DNA of 64,000 nucleotides from Phycomyces blakesleeanus NRRL 1555(-) (GCF_001638985.1 NW_017265139.1:1488001-1552000), one strand, 5' to 3'. Counted from the stretch's first letter, positions 1 to 12,963 are shown. A program made the numbers and translations. Notes: generated by a model not told the origin, from the sequence alone.

Positions 1-932
1 TCTCGCGAAGGTCTAGAGACTTTTGCTCGGTTTGCTTCAAAGCATTCTATACATCTCATTCTTGATGAAGTGTATGCTCTGTCTACATTCAGTCATTTGG
101 ATACATCACTCTCAGCAGATACTGTCATTTCAGCTAAAGAAGAGAGTGATGATCCTTTCACATCTATTCTCAGTCTCGAAAACCTATCAGACCTTATAGA
201 TCCATCGTTGGTTCATGTGATCTATGGTATGTCCAAAGACTTTGCTCTAAATGGTCTCCGAATTGGATTTATCCTTGATCAAAACAACGAAACGCTTCGC
301 AGTGTACTCCATGCTAGTGCGTAAGTATATACAAGTAAAAAATAAATGAATTATTGATAAGGAAAATATTTCTTACTGGTATATTTACTAGGGTAATGAG
401 CTATATATCCAGTATCACTGACAGAACTATCTCCAATTTTCTGTCAGATTCTGTATGGATTGATAGGTAAGATAAAGCATATCGTGTATTTTACGACATC
501 TTTAATAAATTTATTTATTAAACCATTTTTTTTTTCTGTTCAAATAGCTATATTTCTACCAATCGTCGCCTTCTGGCAGATTCGTACGCCAAAATATCTA
601 TCTTTTTTAAAGATCATGGTGTAAGACACCTACCTGTTCAGGCTGGTCATTTTGTATTTATAGACTTGAGGCCTTTTTTGATTCAAAAAAATGGAGGTAG
701 ACCGCCTACTTTAAAAGACGAGCAGGAGCTATGGCAGACTTTACTTGATAACGGTGTGTATGTCGCTCCTGGTGAAGCGTTCCGTACAAAAGAGCATGGC
801 TTCTTTCGTATCACATTCCCTCTCAGATCAGATTTGCTGGAACTTGGGCTCGATCGATTGTATAAAACGACAGTTGGATTTGGGGAAAACAGGGTGATCA
901 AAGAATCCCAAGCTTTGAAAGCAAGCAAATAA
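1..932 (+). CDS. PLP-dependent aminotransferase, class I/II (ACC-synthase-like), 5' truncated by the window edge
   Basis: C-terminal 259 residues of a fold-type I PLP enzyme. Three exons are read: 1-320, 392-466 and 548-932, with GTAAGT and GTAAGA donors and phases that join cleanly. Seen directly: LILDEVYALS, containing the Asp and Tyr that contact PLP, then YGMSKDFALNGLRIGF, whose Ser-Lys carries the PLP Schiff-base lysine, and near the end GFFRITF, whose Arg would bind the substrate carboxylate. In this family (1-aminocyclopropane-1-carboxylate synthase and related aminotransferases) the SKDFxLxGxRxG signature is characteristic. Fungal members are mostly not proven ACC synthases, so the substrate is unknown. 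The start lies upstream of base 1. The stop is TAA at 930-932. Confidence 0.9.
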
Positions 933-3900
933 AACGAGATATCAGGAGCTCTTAAGCTTTAATTCAGTATATTGTATGCTACCTTTTTTATAACATATAT
1001 CCATATTTTATATAAAGCTAACCTTTCGACAGCTTCTCGACTATTCAAAGATTCTGAATAAACTTTGGAATAAAATAAATAATGAAGAAATAATATATAT
1101 ATATATATATATTGGTAGACTGGGTATAGGAATGTTTACTTTAATCAGTTAATACTCGCTATCATGCTTTTGTCATATTTACAATCAATAAATTTCTAAA
1201 GAATATACTTTGTAATAGCAATTGTCTATAGAATTTTCTAATAAAGGTTGAAACCACTCACAAACTTAAGACAAAGAAAAGGCCCGAATATATATACAAC
1301 AAAGACTGTTTCAATTTAATATTTATGAATAATTATACTATGCTACATATTACAATATATAACGGTGTGAATCATAGCTATTTCATAAGAATTTTCTGTA
1401 CATGCAATATATATAAAAGTATTTATCTCTTTGAAAAGAAACATTGGTTGTTTATAAATAAAGGCACGACTTAAATTTTACATAATGGCTCAATACTATT
1501 TTTTTAGGAATTCATCCTATGATATATATATCTAGATTTAATGCTCCTCGCATCTTGAACTCGAGGCTTTCAATACACAATATATTGGTGTGAGCCTAAA
1601 ACTTGAATTAATATTACTATTTGTCCTTCAATATTTTTAAAGCACAAAAGTCTCAAGGTCTGAAGTGACAGGATACTATTACAAGAGCTTTATGGGAATA
1701 TTAAGAAAAATATGATACTTTTCCATTTGGTTTATGTATTTTATGTAGAGACTTTGGTCTTTAATACAGTAAAATTGATTGATCCTAATGTGCAAAAAGG
1801 GAACAAAAAAATACAAGTAAATGATTGCGTAGATACAAGTATATTTTTTTTGTATTTTACTTTGAATGAATTGAATGTCAATCTGAATATTTGTGCTGGC
1901 GAATTGAAAAAGAAAAGAAAAAAAGAATCGGAAAGGATAGATGGTAATACGAAACTCCCTTGTGCCCTTTGCTCGTAGCTGTTTGTTATTTATTGTATTC
2001 ATTGAAGAAACACAGTCTTTAAACTCGTATCATCTTACATGACCTTGACATACTTGATCACAAAAAAAAGTAAGTTCCTAGTATCTCCCCCCCCCCCCCC
2101 CCCATATACACACACCTTTCCCACCGGGAACGAGAAACGCTTAGCCACTTAACAAGTGAAAATATGTGCAACGTTTACAAAGTGACTCTTGGTTGAACCA
2201 TATAAAGGTCGTACAGTTAATAGGCAAGCATCAAACCATGAATATGAATATGTGTACATACATTCTTTTTATTTGTGCTTATAATCTCAGAAAGCACTAC
2301 TGAGATATTTGGTTGGAACCGTTACGCCAAACAAAACAAACCAAAAAAAAAAACAGGAAATATTTCTAGTCATTAGAGTTATTGAACGTGTTTTTTTAAG
2401 TGAAAAGGCTCTTTGTTTACAAGGACTATTAAGATTCTATATATTATTTCCAGCATTCTTTTGGTGTAGACGTATACAAAATCTTGATAATGTAGTGCCT
2501 AAAGGATTGTCCGGGAAAATATTTTGAATTGGACTCAAGCCAAATAGACTTTCTTTTGGCTCTGTTGCACAGTCCGTGTCGGATTTTCTAAGCTAGTAAC
2601 CACTTTATGTGTTCTTATTCAAATATGGAGATGTTACTACTACAGATCAGGTTCAGTTTCAGGCAGATTACAATAGTTCTTTTTGGATAGAATAAAATAA
2701 AACAAGTCAAAACAAAGACCATGATAATATAGCAGTGGGTTTTGTTTTCACTTTATCCAAAAAATAAGTATTATAGTCTGTCTAAAAATCCCGGATTTAA
2801 ATAAGGAATAAATCGCGGTTCGATAAAGATCACCGAATAGGAGATAAAAGCCCAAGGCATTGACCACATTACTGTGTAGCACTAGCCAAGAGAAATCAGA
2901 GGTTGTAGTGTTTTAATTGCAAACTATAGAGCATACAGGACATAAACGGAGAGTATTTCCCGATTTAATAGGGTCTTTTTAGTACTGACATGATGTCAAT
3001 TTTGTACTCATATGTACAACTTTTCAGATATTCCAATACTATCTGTATACATACATATATATATATTTAAAAAACCAAAGATACTATAGAACCCCACTGT
3101 ATTGAAATCAGGTGGGATATATATATATATAGATAAGAAGACACAAGTATTTAAAATGTACGTCTGAACAATTGTTTCATATGATCTATTTGTTGAAATA
3201 CAAGCTATACAGAGAAACAATACGAATATGTACCTGTACCTGTTACCTCTTGGTGCATATAATCTGTCTAAATATGATCAATAGAATATACAAATTTGGC
3301 AAGGGAAGATAGGTAATAAAATATACCGAGTAAAAAAAAACTAAAAAAAAAATATAGAAAAATGGGAACAGGTAAAGAAGTTATTGAACATTCAGTATTG
3401 ACTTGATATAAAAATAGTCCAATTAAATGATATGATAATTAACGTTTGTCTATGTTCAGTAAATTTTGTGTAGGAATATCCCTCGTCTTTCTAAATACAT
3501 TCATATGTGTAGTGTTATGCTCTCTACAGCAATGTAATTGTTTTGTTGAGTAATGTTCACGTCGTAATAAAGGCTGTCTATTTAAAGTAAGGTTTCTATC
3601 CAAAGGAAAAAAAAAGATCCCAGATTTGCGTTCAATTTGGATGTAGACTTTTATGCTTAAAGTACAGGAAATCAGATGAGACAAAGTTGTAAGATAATCC
3701 ATATTCTATTTCTATCCCACAACTGAAAATCTTATTCTTAATTCTACCAAGCTTCTGGAGACACAGACCAAGGCTTTAAGAATGGTCTGGTGACTATCAT
3801 AACACACGATTACCGGAAGTTTTACTTTTTAATACGTAGCAACAAGACTAAAGAAAAAAACAATTCCAAAACACATCTTCTAATTAAATAGACTTACAAA

Positions 3901-4035
3901 ATACGGCTTATAATATCGTATTATTATTATTATTATTATTAAGCAGTCAATTGTATCCATAATAATAAGAGCGCATAATATTTATTTCTTTTCCTTCTTT
4001 GTTTTTGTTATATAATCGACGAAAGAAGACTTGCA
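933..4035. other. Intergenic region with no supported gene
   Basis: About 3.1 kb of AT-rich DNA between the aminotransferase stop and the VMA13 stop. Open frames here are short, low-complexity and lack family resemblance or splice-consistent extensions. It holds a run of 17 C at 2087-2103, short TA repeats near 1100 and 3060-3130, and an ATT repeat near 3925-3942. I see no tRNA or convincing transposon end. Confidence 0.6.
2087..2103. repeat. Poly-C homopolymer (17 nt)
   Basis: Seventeen consecutive C in otherwise AT-rich intergenic DNA. Length may be unstable or an assembly approximation. Confidence 0.9.
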
Positions 4036-6322
4036 TTAGACCATAGCAAAGTATTTTTGAGTAGCAGATAGGGCGTAATAACGGACATCGGGATCCTCGT
4101 GCGTCATAAGCTTCATAATTCGTTGCTTGGCACCAATGCTCTGCAAGAGTCTTAGAGTACAAACAAATATACATGTATAAACATTAGAAATATTTCTTTG
4201 TTAAACGTTAAACAAGTCCTTACTGTTTTCCTTCTGTTGGTCTATATTTAACATATTGGCCAAGATCATGACATGCAATAGCAAGCACAAGAGGGGAAGA
4301 AGAGCTCAACAGACGGGCCAGGATTCTAACACATTATACATATATGCACACAAGATTAACAGCAAATTACGCAAAACATGAATCAATACTTTTTCTTACT
4401 TTAGTAGCTTGTGGCCTTCTTCGTCCAACCGACTAGCATTCTCACGCCAAAAATTCTCGGATTTGTGGGGAGGTGACCATTCCAGCTTACCGGTCTCAAG
4501 TTCGGACGCATAGACTTCAAATGTACTATATATACGCCACATTAATAAACTCGCATAATAACAATAGTAACGTTGTATTATAGTATAAATAAAGATAACC
4601 TACGTCATGCTTTGAAAACTGCCTTGAAGCTCTGTTTGGATAAACCCAATATCATCCTTCATATCCTGATCAGACCATTTACGTGTGCCCAAGTGCTCAA
4701 CAAAGGGTAACAACTTGGCTACGAGCATTGCCGAAAGATTGGATTTTGGTGCAAGTTGAATGAAGTTCTGTTGATAAAATACGGAGGATATTTAAAGTTA
4801 GTTATTATATTCATTGACTTCTTTTTCGTCTTCTTTACCTTGAATATAGCTACAACTATGCGAATAATCTTTTCTTTGACTGCTGACTTGGCAATATCAA
4901 TCAAGGTGGGAATGACATCGTATTTACTGTATAGATCCCACATCCAGGTCAATTGACAAAACACATTACCATATATATACAAAACTTACGCGTTCAAATG
5001 AGTAGAAATTTGCTTCTCAAAGGTAAGAAGCCAAATAGCAAATAATGTCTCGTATACTTTTTGTGGATTGGAACTACCTCGTTTGAGTACATTTACCAGC
5101 CTTCACACAAATAACACATTACGTTAAAAACACATCGATTAATCGATAAAGAACATACGAATTCATGGCATGCAATGTATCCCAAAATATCATTCTGTAA
5201 GGAGGAATATGAAACAACGCATTTAGAATCTGGATATTAAGTTCTACTGTGTGAGCCTGTCTGCTCTGAAGCTGAAATGTAATGTTGCGGAAAAATTCAT
5301 TGATATTGGGATCTTGTTTTGGAGAAGAGCTATTGTTGATGGCTTAGTATCTTATCATCATTATATACCACTTGATTTCTTTTACTATACCATATCAACA
5401 TAGTCAAGATCTTACTCGACTGAATGGTAATAAACTCATCGTTTATGTGCAGTGCTCTAAAGTGTGTGTGTATGTGATAAATATAGAGTAATTAGTATTT
5501 TATTAGAACAATTATTTCTATACCTTACCTGTGAAATGGAGTGAAAGGGAAGCCTTCCTTCCCCTTACTTGCCTCATGAAATAGTTGGATACGTTCATCA
5601 TGGTCTGTATTGAACCAAATCAGAATACCCTGTTTTCCTCAAATGCTTTTAAAAGCTTCATTTTTTTATTACTTGCCATGTATCATGTCATGAATCAATA
5701 TCAAAACCTTTTGAATTGCATCTACGCGTGCCAACTTATGAATGAGCGAAAGGTACATGGCTGCATAATGAATTCCATGCTAATGAGTTTATTCATTCAT
5801 AGTCATATATTAGAATATCGCATAATAAACAATTCATTAACAATTCGTTTTAGGTTTATTATTCACCTCTGACATAGCGCTTGATATTTCTTCTGAAGAC
5901 TTATTCTCCACATGGGCGATCATTGCCACCTCATCCTCTGTAATAAGCCCGGCTCCCTTATAATCCTGTACGAAACATTGTCAGTATCCGCTTGGTCAAA
6001 GCAACTTTTCAAACACAACCCTCCTAGAGTCTAAAACCCCACAAAGATCAATTCACTTTTGACTACAAATATATATATATATATCTATGCATATATGTAT
6101 GTATAAACTCCAAATAAAAAATCTTCAAGAAAAAAAGGAATATATAAAGCCAATATCACTTACAGACCATGGAACAGCTTCTCCTCTGATCTTCTCGAGA
6201 AGATCATCGAGATAAGGATGCGAAATGACAGTAAGTGTTACATCACTAACAAGGTCTTCGCGAACCAAGACACTTGTAATTCCAGATGTTTCGGTCTCAG
6301 GTAAATTTTGGGCGAACAGCAT
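4036..6322 (-). CDS. VMA13: V-type proton ATPase subunit H
   Basis: Regulatory subunit H of the V1 sector, which couples V1 to Vo and silences free V1; it acts on the cytosolic face of the vacuole. Twelve exons reading leftwards: 6322-6164, 5965-5867, 5779-5677, 5604-5529, 5456-5391, 5329-5159, 5100-4990, 4926-4839, 4767-4604, 4525-4400, 4325-4224, 4150-4036. They give 459 residues, close to the usual 450-480. Recognition rests on the C-terminal half: [14 protein letters not shown], then [40 protein letters not shown] and [18 protein letters not shown], which are the conserved armadillo-type repeats of the family. The N-terminus ([11 protein letters not shown]) is chosen as an ATG followed by an immediately homologous reading frame. 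Intron 3 appears to use a GC donor (see findings). Confidence 0.95.
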
Positions 6323-6893
6323 TGGAATGAAGATTGAAATGCACGAATGAGTTGTTTCTTTCTTTCTTTCGCTTTTTTTTTGGAAGAGAGTCAAAGCGAA
6401 ACGGGGCAAAGGTCAATGTCGGGAATCGAAACATATTTTTTTTCAAGGGGTTCTTTATTCGTTCGAGATTTGATTTTTTTTTTGTTTCGTACAAGAACAC
6501 AAAGCTTGTTAGAGAAAGGTAGAGAATGGTAGTTAGCTTCCAATTGGTGTATGTACACATATTTGATGTAAAATAAAGGATGTTGTTTATTAAGATATGG
6601 AAAACGAGTCTGTCAAAAACAGATTCCAAGTGATGAAAGAAAGAATATAAAAATGCCATGAAGTCTTTTTTTTGTTAGTCAACTGCTCTTTACGTTTTGT
6701 ATAGAGCAAATGGACAAACAAACAAAGAAGTATAAAATAGTACGAGTATTAAGGATGGTTTGATATAAAAAGAAAAAGTATAAAGATAATGAAATCACAT
6801 AATTCCATTATGTCTTTTTTTTGTCTTTCTTTCTACACAATACGCATTCACAGTGTGTTTTTTTTGTATATATCCTTGTGAGATATGGGTGGA
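6323..6893. other. Intergenic, upstream of VMA13
   Basis: About 570 bp with GAAA/TTTC-rich low-complexity sequence. It would carry the VMA13 promoter and the 3' end of the neighbouring minus-strand gene. No gene is supported. Confidence 0.5.
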
Positions 6894-8310
6894 TTATGCT
6901 GCGGCTACAGCGGTTGATACAGGGGCATGTATCTCCTTAGGCTGCTCATGAACAGATTCGTCATCCTCATGAACCTTTGCATTATCTTCAGGAACGGTGT
7001 CTTCGTCTGTAGAAGTGGCTGGCACATCAGCTTTAGCCTTCTTTTCTTTCTTGGCCGGGATCTTTGAAAGGAAACCGGTGAGGCGACCGAGTGGCGAGGA
7101 GGGACGAGCAGTCACCTTGTCTTCAGGGACAACCAACTCCTCGGTCACAATATCTACAGGAGCAATGGTGGCAGAGGCAGTGGCGACATCAGCATTGTGT
7201 GCGTGCTCTTCATGCAGCTCTAGGGGGGGGGGGGGGGGGGGGGGGGGAAGGCACATGTTTGTGTTACTATATATTCTCCTGGTGTGTATATATTTTCATA
7301 TTCATATTCATGTCCAGACATCAAATATAGCTTACCATGATCGCTTTCTGATTCAACGGCTTGTTCGGTTGGTTCCTTGGTAACGTGTTTGTCTTCCTTG
7401 GTTTCCTTTTTCTTGAAGAATAACTTGCTGATAAAAGACTGGCGCTTAACATTGGGCTCAACATCCAATGTATGTGCTTCTGCAGGGTCTGCATGGACAG
7501 CAGCGTCGTCAGTTGTAGTAGCTTCCGTGACCTCAATTGGCAGGGTAGTATCGGGTGCATCAGTTGCAGAGGTAACAGGTGTGGTACCTTCTTCTACGGG
7601 AGTAGCAGGTGTTGTGGCCTCGATAACGACTGCATCAGTCCCCGTAGAAACTTGCTCGGTGGCCAACTCATTACTAGGAGGCATTGGAAGATCTTCTAAT
7701 CTAGCAGTTGACTATAATAAATATTGAGCAACAATGACATTGAAGGTTAAATATTATTATTATTACTATTATTCTTTTGCTGGATTTCTTGATCTGATGA
7801 GCCGCAATTTTTTTTTAAAAAAAAAAAAGAAAGAAAGAAAGAAAAGGACTCTAAACTAACCTTTGATCTGCCAAAGAAGCTAAACATGGACTTTTTCTTT
7901 TCGGGAACCTTTTCCTCGACAATGACGATCTCTTCTGTATGGACTTCTTTGGTGTGCTCTTCTTCTTTGGTAGGTTCTTCCTTCTTGGCATGTTCTTCCT
8001 TCTTGATGTTTTCTTCCTTCTTGACTTTACCGAATGGATTGAAGAGAGTGCGTCTTTTTGTATTGTTCTTTGGAGGAGATCCGGGTTCAGAGGCGGGTTC
8101 AGCAATGGGCTCAGAAACAAGTTCAACGGCAGGTTCAGTGACAGGTTCAGTGACAGGTTCTTCTACAGTGGGCTCGGCAGCTGGTGGAGCATCAGTAGAT
8201 GTTGACTGTTCAACAGCTTCAGGTACCTCTGAGACCTCTTGTGTGATGGGGTGCTCAGTATCTGGCTTTATTTCGGTATTCTTGACAGGGTTTGATTCTG
8301 AAGTGGACAT
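6894..8310 (-). CDS. Uncharacterised acidic Glu/Pro/Thr-rich protein with four basic-aromatic motifs
   Basis: I do not recognise a family. Three exons (8310-7861, 7711-7336, 7219-6894) join in phase to give 383 residues. Composition is strongly biased: a heptad-like run of EPVTEP/EPAVEL/SEP units at about residues 46-77, long KKEE stretches, and Thr/Ala/Val/Asp-rich spacers, so it is predicted to be largely disordered. Four short basic motifs with bulky aromatics recur: KRRTLFNPFGKVKKEE (85-100), KKKSMFSFFGRSK (138-150), VKRQSFISKLFFKKKE (239-253) and SSPLGRLTGFLSKIPAKKEK (316-335). No signal peptide or membrane helix is visible. The start ATG (8308-8310) is the first of the frame with good downstream composition. 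The last intron ends in a 25-C tract. The four motifs suggest repeated membrane-binding or docking peptides, but that is a guess. Confidence 0.8.
7223..7247 (-). repeat. 25-nt homopolymer (poly-C on the transcribed strand) at a 3' splice site
   Basis: Twenty-five G on the plus strand. Read on the minus strand it is 25 C followed by TAG and exon 3 of the acidic protein gene, so it occupies the place of the polypyrimidine tract. Confidence 0.9.
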
Positions 8311-8429
8311 GGTTGTGGTAATAAAGAAAAAGAAAAAGGAATAGTGGATCGAGTTGGATTTATAGTTGTCTAAAATTAAGACCAAGCAAGGTCTCTTGAG
8401 AAAACAAGGTTAACAAGCACGAGTATATA

Positions 8430-8550
8430 AAATAATAATAATAGGAATAGCAATAGTAGTAATAGTGATGGTGATAGTAATAGTAATCATAATATTAATA
8501 TTAATATTAGTAATAGTAGTAGTAGTAGTAGTAGTAGTATTAATAATAGT
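8430..8550. repeat. Imperfect trinucleotide repeat (ATA/GTA)
   Basis: Units of AATA/ATAGTA/GTG degenerate into an uninterrupted AGT run near 8516-8540. It lies about 120-240 bp upstream of the acidic-protein start. Confidence 0.85.
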
Positions 8551-10439
8551 TGACTCTGCGGTTGAATACCAGCGCAAACAAGATATAGATAAAATCAAGG
8601 GGCTGCAAGGTAATAATTGTTCTTGTGCCACTAGACTATCAATTTTTGTATTTAATTTAGCAAGCCAGCTGAATGTATTAAGAAAATAATAAGTCTGTAG
8701 ATACCCTTTTTGAAAAAGAGCAAAAAAAAAAGGCTCAAAGGTCTTATTTAATCTTTGTATGTGTGCTGAGAGATGGGGGGCTTATGATAGGAATAAAGCT
8801 AGCTCAAAGAATATTAAGTACTCATGTAATAAATCTAGATCTGTACTATACAAGAATACTTGCAAAAGAAAGAAAAAAAAGTCCATGTATAATTATTAGA
8901 TTCTAGAAACTAGAGCTTGAGTACTACTACACATTAATAGCACCTACTTTATCAGGCTTTAGATACTACATATATTCTATTAGATCTGGTCCTTTAAATG
9001 AGGACAACTGACTTTCTCCTGTCCTAATAATTAAATATGCATATATATATATACTTTACACTCATACACTTAATGAACCTTCTTCAAGGCACACAAGAGA
9101 TGTAATTATTCTGAGTGAAAAAAATGCTGTCAAGTATCCTTAAATGGGCTGACTAAATATATATGGTGCAACAAAACCATAGAAGGTATCAAACTGTCAT
9201 TTTCTACTTTTGTGGGTTGTACGCTGAGTAGCACCAGCATATTGATTTTAATGGATCGTCCGAATCATATTCTTTTGGCATTATGGATCCAGTTGGTTCG
9301 ATGTCTGTAACTCTGTGGGTGCTTGAGTTTATTAGCTTGCTCTTATCTATCTATCAACCAAGCAAAGAAAACCCATTTTTTTTTCTTTTTTTCTTATATC
9401 TATCGAATGTTGAATTTATTATATTGTCAGATGTTTCTTTGCAAAACAATCATCATAGTGCCCTATATGTATACATTTACACATTTATATATTTTACTAG
9501 AGGAATTAGTTTCAGCTGAAAGTTACAACTTATTGGTGAGTCTATATATACATATATTATGTTTAAAGCCCACTGTGTATGTTATCGGATACCACAAAGA
9601 AATAAATAGAAGAAAAATAATTTTCTTTGCTTAAAATAGGCTTTGCAACAGCTTGTATTTACTAGAAAAAAAATCGCAGATCTAATATATACCACGTGTA
9701 GAAATTTAACCAATCCAAGATACACCTGTTAATTTTTTTTTCTTGTGGTGTTTTCTACTGTTTATGTTCTTGATAAATATAGCTACGTTCTATTACGGAG
9801 GTCTTGAAGACAATCATAAATTTCAAAACTTCATCAATAAAAATAATAATCATCATTTTTTTTTTAAAAAAAAAAGGTACACAAGCATATATATATACAC
9901 ATTTACAAATTGTTCCACAGAAATACGATGGATTTCTGGTTTTTAAAATTTTCTGTCAAGTAGAGTAAATGAGCCCGAGATTTGAATGATATCTTTTTGT
10001 CCTTCTCTTTCTCTTTCGTTATATATACATATTGGCACATATATACATACATATTATACTGCATATTATTTTGTCTGTCTTTTTGTTTGGTACAATTTTC
10101 AGGGGTAACTATGGATATACAGTCTTTACAAATTGGTATTGGTATTTTTTTTTAATATGGTTACCTAGACTACGACTATTCCTTGGAAACCAAACTTCAG
10201 GAATCTGGCTCGTGCTCATATGACTGCTAAATAATCATAATGATAATAATAACCATAGAGACAACCACATAAAGTTTTTATTTTTATTTTTTAAAAATTA
10301 ATAACCATGGAAACAAAAACTCGTATAGTTATAGACTATATATAAATACATACATATATAAATATAAAAACTTACTTCTTGGTTTGAATAAAGAGTGTAA
10401 GGGATAGTATCAATGTGATACACTGACGTGTTATTTCTG

Positions 10440-10525
10440 GTCAGTCAGTCAGCCAGCCAGTCAGTCAGCCAGTCAGCCAGTCAGCCAGCTAGCTAGCCAG
10501 CTAGCCAGCCAGCCTGTTAGTCAGA
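10440..10525. repeat. Tetranucleotide microsatellite (GTCA/GCCA/GCTA variants)
   Basis: About 21 tandem four-base units alternate between GTCA, GCCA and GCTA. Because it keeps strict 4-bp phase with two or three unit types, it looks like an old expanded and diverged microsatellite. Confidence 0.9.
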
Positions 10526-11641
10526 TGATTCATAATTCATGTGACTTTCTCCTTTTCCATTTGACGTAAAAGTGCTATTTTTCTTTTCTTTTTAAAGGTC
10601 AACCCTTGGTACACCAACGTTTTCGTGACTTGTAATGGAGTTGGGTTGTTTTAACAAACGTAGACCCTTTTTTTTTAGTATTTCTATATTGAATAGTACA
10701 AGATTTCTAGATGGTATATATGGTTTTTTTAGATTATCGTTTCATTTGTACAGTGAGTAAAAAGCACTTTACGCCATTTTTTCATAGTTTGAAACGGCGT
10801 AATATTTACAAATATTTTTCTTTTCTTTTCTTTACTCCAAGGTTGTCTATTTATGTATAGTGGAACGTATGAGGAAGGACAACAACAACAATAATAATAA
10901 AAATAATAATAAAATAATAAAAGAATAAGGGAAAAAAAGGGGGAAGGGGTTACGGTCTTAAAGGTAACCTTCTTTTGATTGAGTAATCCGTGATCCGGAC
11001 CGTCGACAAGTCTAGTATATAGAGAGAAAGAGGAAGGAAGGGGTGAAAATGAGAGATGGGGGGGAGGGAGGGATCCTGTTTAATGGGCACAGATCAATGC
11101 GGGGTAACAACAGTGCTGAACAGGCAAAAAAAAAAGGTTGAATTGACTCCATGTAGTACAGGTCACGACAGATATTAAGAGCGCGCTTTATAATCTTTTT
11201 GATTATTGTACATGTATTGCCCTCCAATCTTCTTCATCTCCATGGTAACAGCACCAAACTAAGCATCTAAAAGACTGTTTTTTTTTCTTTTTGTTTTTGA
11301 TATCTTGTGATTTCACAAGTAGTCTCTGGTTTATATCTGAACCTCTTTAGGGCTATTTAATAACATGATGTATTGAGCATTCTTTTCTATATATATATAT
11401 TAAATCTCGGTCATCTATGCTAATAAAAGGTACAAAATAAAGTTTTTTTGTCATGAAATGGTAAATACAGAAATCCGGGTTCTCATTTTTTCTCTATTTT
11501 TCTCATTGGCCAAAAAAAATTATCCATATATTTTGATGGTTTTTAACCTTTGCAATGACTTGTATCTTGTAGTCACACCAAAGCACAGCCAAAAAAAGGG
11601 GGGGAAAGAGAGCAAACGAGTGAGAGTAAGAGAGAGAGAGA

Positions 11642-11645
11642 ACGA

Positions 11646-11685
<40 letters not shown>

Positions 11686-11690
11686 AAAAA
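11642..11690. repeat. GAAA tetranucleotide microsatellite
   Basis: About eleven GAAA units, flanked by GA-rich sequence (about 11600-11700). Confidence 0.9.
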
Positions 11691-12803
11691 CGAAAGAACG
11701 AAAGGGATAGGAAGGGAGTACAAAGGGTGAGTACGTCTTGTCAATGTGATACATCCGCTTAAGCTCTTGTAACCAAAACAGTAAACTTGTTTGGGGAAAA
11801 AACTTAAAGTGACGTGTTAAAAGATACCTTACTGAAATAGAGGAAGGAAGAGAAAAAGGAAAATCTGCCAACACAAAATAATAAGATAAAAATGTATTGA
11901 TATTCTGTTGATTGTTATAGATACCATACAATAAGTAATATATCTCTAGGAATACCAAGAAATATCAAGCGATTTGAAGTAAGGTTTTCTTTTGGGTTGT
12001 AAAAGAATCAAAGGGACAAGATTTGTATACATTTTTATATATATGAGCTACCAGAGAAACCTTTTTCTTTATGTTGATTGAATACCTAATAAGTATACAT
12101 GTAACCTATTATGCTTTGCCTCTTTCCATTTGCCCTACCCATGAGACCAAAAGTCTTCCAAGTTTGTTAATGTGAAGTTGAGTCCAATCACCTTTGAATA
12201 GCCGCTTACTTTTCACTTTTTTTTTTTCTTGTTGTTACTATGGTTTCTTGACTTCCTTCTTTTTGGGATTTGAGATTTTACCCCGCACTTTTTATTTATT
12301 TGGCGTTGTTGTTAAGTGTTCCTTTATATCCATAATTATAAATCATTCTTTTATGTATACACAATTTATCGTTACTATCACTATTGCCTCCAATATTTCC
12401 TTTTTGCTACCTATTTTTTTTTTTTCAAAAAAAAAAAAAGATCTCTTCTTATTCTTCTGCTTCTGCTTTTACTTTTGGTTTTTTTTTTGCTTCTTCTTCT
12501 TCTTTCTACCATTTTTTTTAAAAATTATTTTTATATTTCATATAAATACATTTTCTTTACTTGGCTAGCAATCCTTGACATTTCTTCTATTTAAATTTTA
12601 TTTTACTTTTATTACACATTTATATATAAAATATATAATTATACTTATAATTATAGTTATCTATATATCTATATATTAAATTGAAAGTGTATATTATATA
12701 TCGATATATATATATATATATATATTTTATATATTATATATTAAAGTAATACATATACAAATACAAATACAGCTTTATATATACAAGCACACGCACACGC
12801 ACA

Positions 12804-12839
12804 CAAATCAAATCAAATCAAATCAAATCAAATCAAATT
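12804..12839. repeat. AATCA pentanucleotide repeat
   Basis: About seven tandem AATCA units, 130 bp upstream of the CSL start codon, probably in its promoter or 5' leader. Confidence 0.85.
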
Positions 12840-12963
12840 CAAAGTCTAATATATATATATATATATAATATATATATATTCTTATATATATATTCTTATA
12901 TATATATATATATTTATATAAATATAAATATTTTCTATTAAATAAATAAGAGTGTCAAGGAAT

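Larger units (their letters stand above)
8311..12963. other. Long AT-rich intergenic region (4.65 kb)
   Basis: No gene is supported. The region separates the acidic-protein start from the CSL start, so both promoters must lie in it. It is dominated by simple repeats (listed separately), T-rich runs and, from about 12590 to 12950, nearly pure A/T sequence immediately upstream of the CSL start. Confidence 0.6.

Noticed and set aside
1679..2002. Overlapping open frames on both strands in the first intergenic region
   Set aside because: Lys/Ile/Phe-dominated translations of AT-rich DNA with no motif and no splice-supported extension.
2817..2840. GGTTCGA-like T-arm suggesting a tRNA
   Set aside because: The flanking bases do not form the T-stem or acceptor stem; other GGTTCGA hits (for example 9293, 49323) also fail.
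8410..8689. Open frames through the ATA/GTA repeat
   Set aside because: Products are pure Thr-Ile or Val-Ile runs generated by the trinucleotide repeat.
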